Of a stretch of DNA of 51,641 nt, positions 51,483 through 51,641 are shown piece after piece. The notes beneath the pieces were generated by a model, which ran no database searches, was not told where the DNA came from, and saw only the letters and a program-made list of their open reading frames with translations. The stretch comes from Thermoanaerobaculia bacterium (GTDB lineage: Bacteria; Acidobacteriota; Thermoanaerobaculia; Gp7-AA8), in contig JADGNY010000035.1 in assembly GCA_017883235.1 (NCBI GenBank), positions 1 through 51,641 on the forward strand. Reading direction: 5' to 3'. The first letter of the stretch is position 1, and each line of letters starts with the position of its first letter. Both the position numbers and the translations under genes were made by a program.

Positions 51483-51641
51483 GCCGGCGAAGCCGGCTTG
51501 AGATCGTAGCCCCCGGTTTCAACCGGGGGTTCGAGGGCGCCCCCGGATTGCAAGCCCGCTTTAGCGGGCGACAGAATCCGAGGTGCATTCCGCGGGGACG
51601 TCCGCACCTGCCTGTTCTGTCGCCCGCTAAAGCGGGCTCGC
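51483..51641. repeat. Cluster of intergenic hairpin repeats
   Basis: GCCGGCGAAGCCGGC (51483-51497), CCCCCGGTTTCAACCGGGGG (51510-51529) and AGCCCGCTTTAGCGGGC (51553-51569) are perfect or near-perfect palindromes. The last, with GACAGAA, recurs inverted at 51615-51638, so the two copies could form a long stem. The window ends inside this cluster; no gene is seen in 51404-51641. Confidence 0.8.

Noticed and set aside
51483-51641. Further attC sites at the right edge
   Set aside because: The hairpins there are perfect palindromes without RYYYAAC/GTTRRRY cores and spacers.

Overview
The window looks like chromosome from an uncultured, GC-rich Acidobacteriota. The best clue is five intact genes, plus one remnant, of the 'VWFA-related Acidobacterial' family (TIGR03436 type). 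Two Oar-like TonB-dependent receptors with N-terminal carboxypeptidase-regulatory-like domains and many short intergenic hairpin repeats fit the same group. The phylum call is inference from gene content; there is no rRNA gene here and I saw no convincing tRNA or CRISPR array.

Layout. 25-825: enoyl-CoA hydratase/isomerase. 943-4216: an accessory scar holding a truncated CHASE8-type sensor kinase, shuffled pieces of the glgP 3' end, the C-terminal end of an integron-type tyrosine recombinase, a DUF2971 gene, a complete candidate attC site, a secreted Cys-repeat protein and a half attC. This reads as a decayed integron with two cassettes. 4217-12262: glycogen phosphorylase, a nested palindrome, a secreted S9 peptidase, then an MFS - pxpA - PIN - small partner operon. 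12263-13214: tandem repeats with a 20-21 bp period and no convincing gene. 13215-19488 (all minus strand): housekeeping genes in the order rplU, rpmA, obg, nadD, rsfS, sigma-54-type activator, rlmH, DksA/TraR-like, holA, with hairpin repeats between genes and one inside nadD.

19602-39204: the lineage-specific block. It has five secreted VWFA-type proteins, two TonB receptors and two exported alkaline-phosphatase-superfamily proteins with C-terminal TPR tails, apparently grown by duplication (a duplicated control region and a C-terminal gene remnant remain). 39309-44850 (minus): a compact operon of Ser/Thr kinase, short TldD-like and TldE-like proteins, a DUF507-like protein and an acyl-CoA carboxylase carboxyltransferase. 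44979-47075: a divergently transcribed EF-G paralog. 47229-47476: a six-copy 41-42 bp tandem repeat. 47528-51403: a 1291-residue sigma-54 activator with a huge N-terminal sensory/TPR region. The window ends in hairpin repeats.

Genes are tightly packed. Many starts overlap the preceding stop in four-base GTGA, ATGA or TTGA junctions (MFS-pxpA-PIN, obg-nadD-rsfS, kinase-tldD-tldE, DUF507-carboxylase, VWFA pair), so translational coupling seems to be the rule. The most notable discoveries are the integron remnant, the expanded VWFA/TonB/phosphatase block, a helically phased repeat family shared by distant intergenic regions, and palindromes carried in frame inside nadD and a TldE-like gene.
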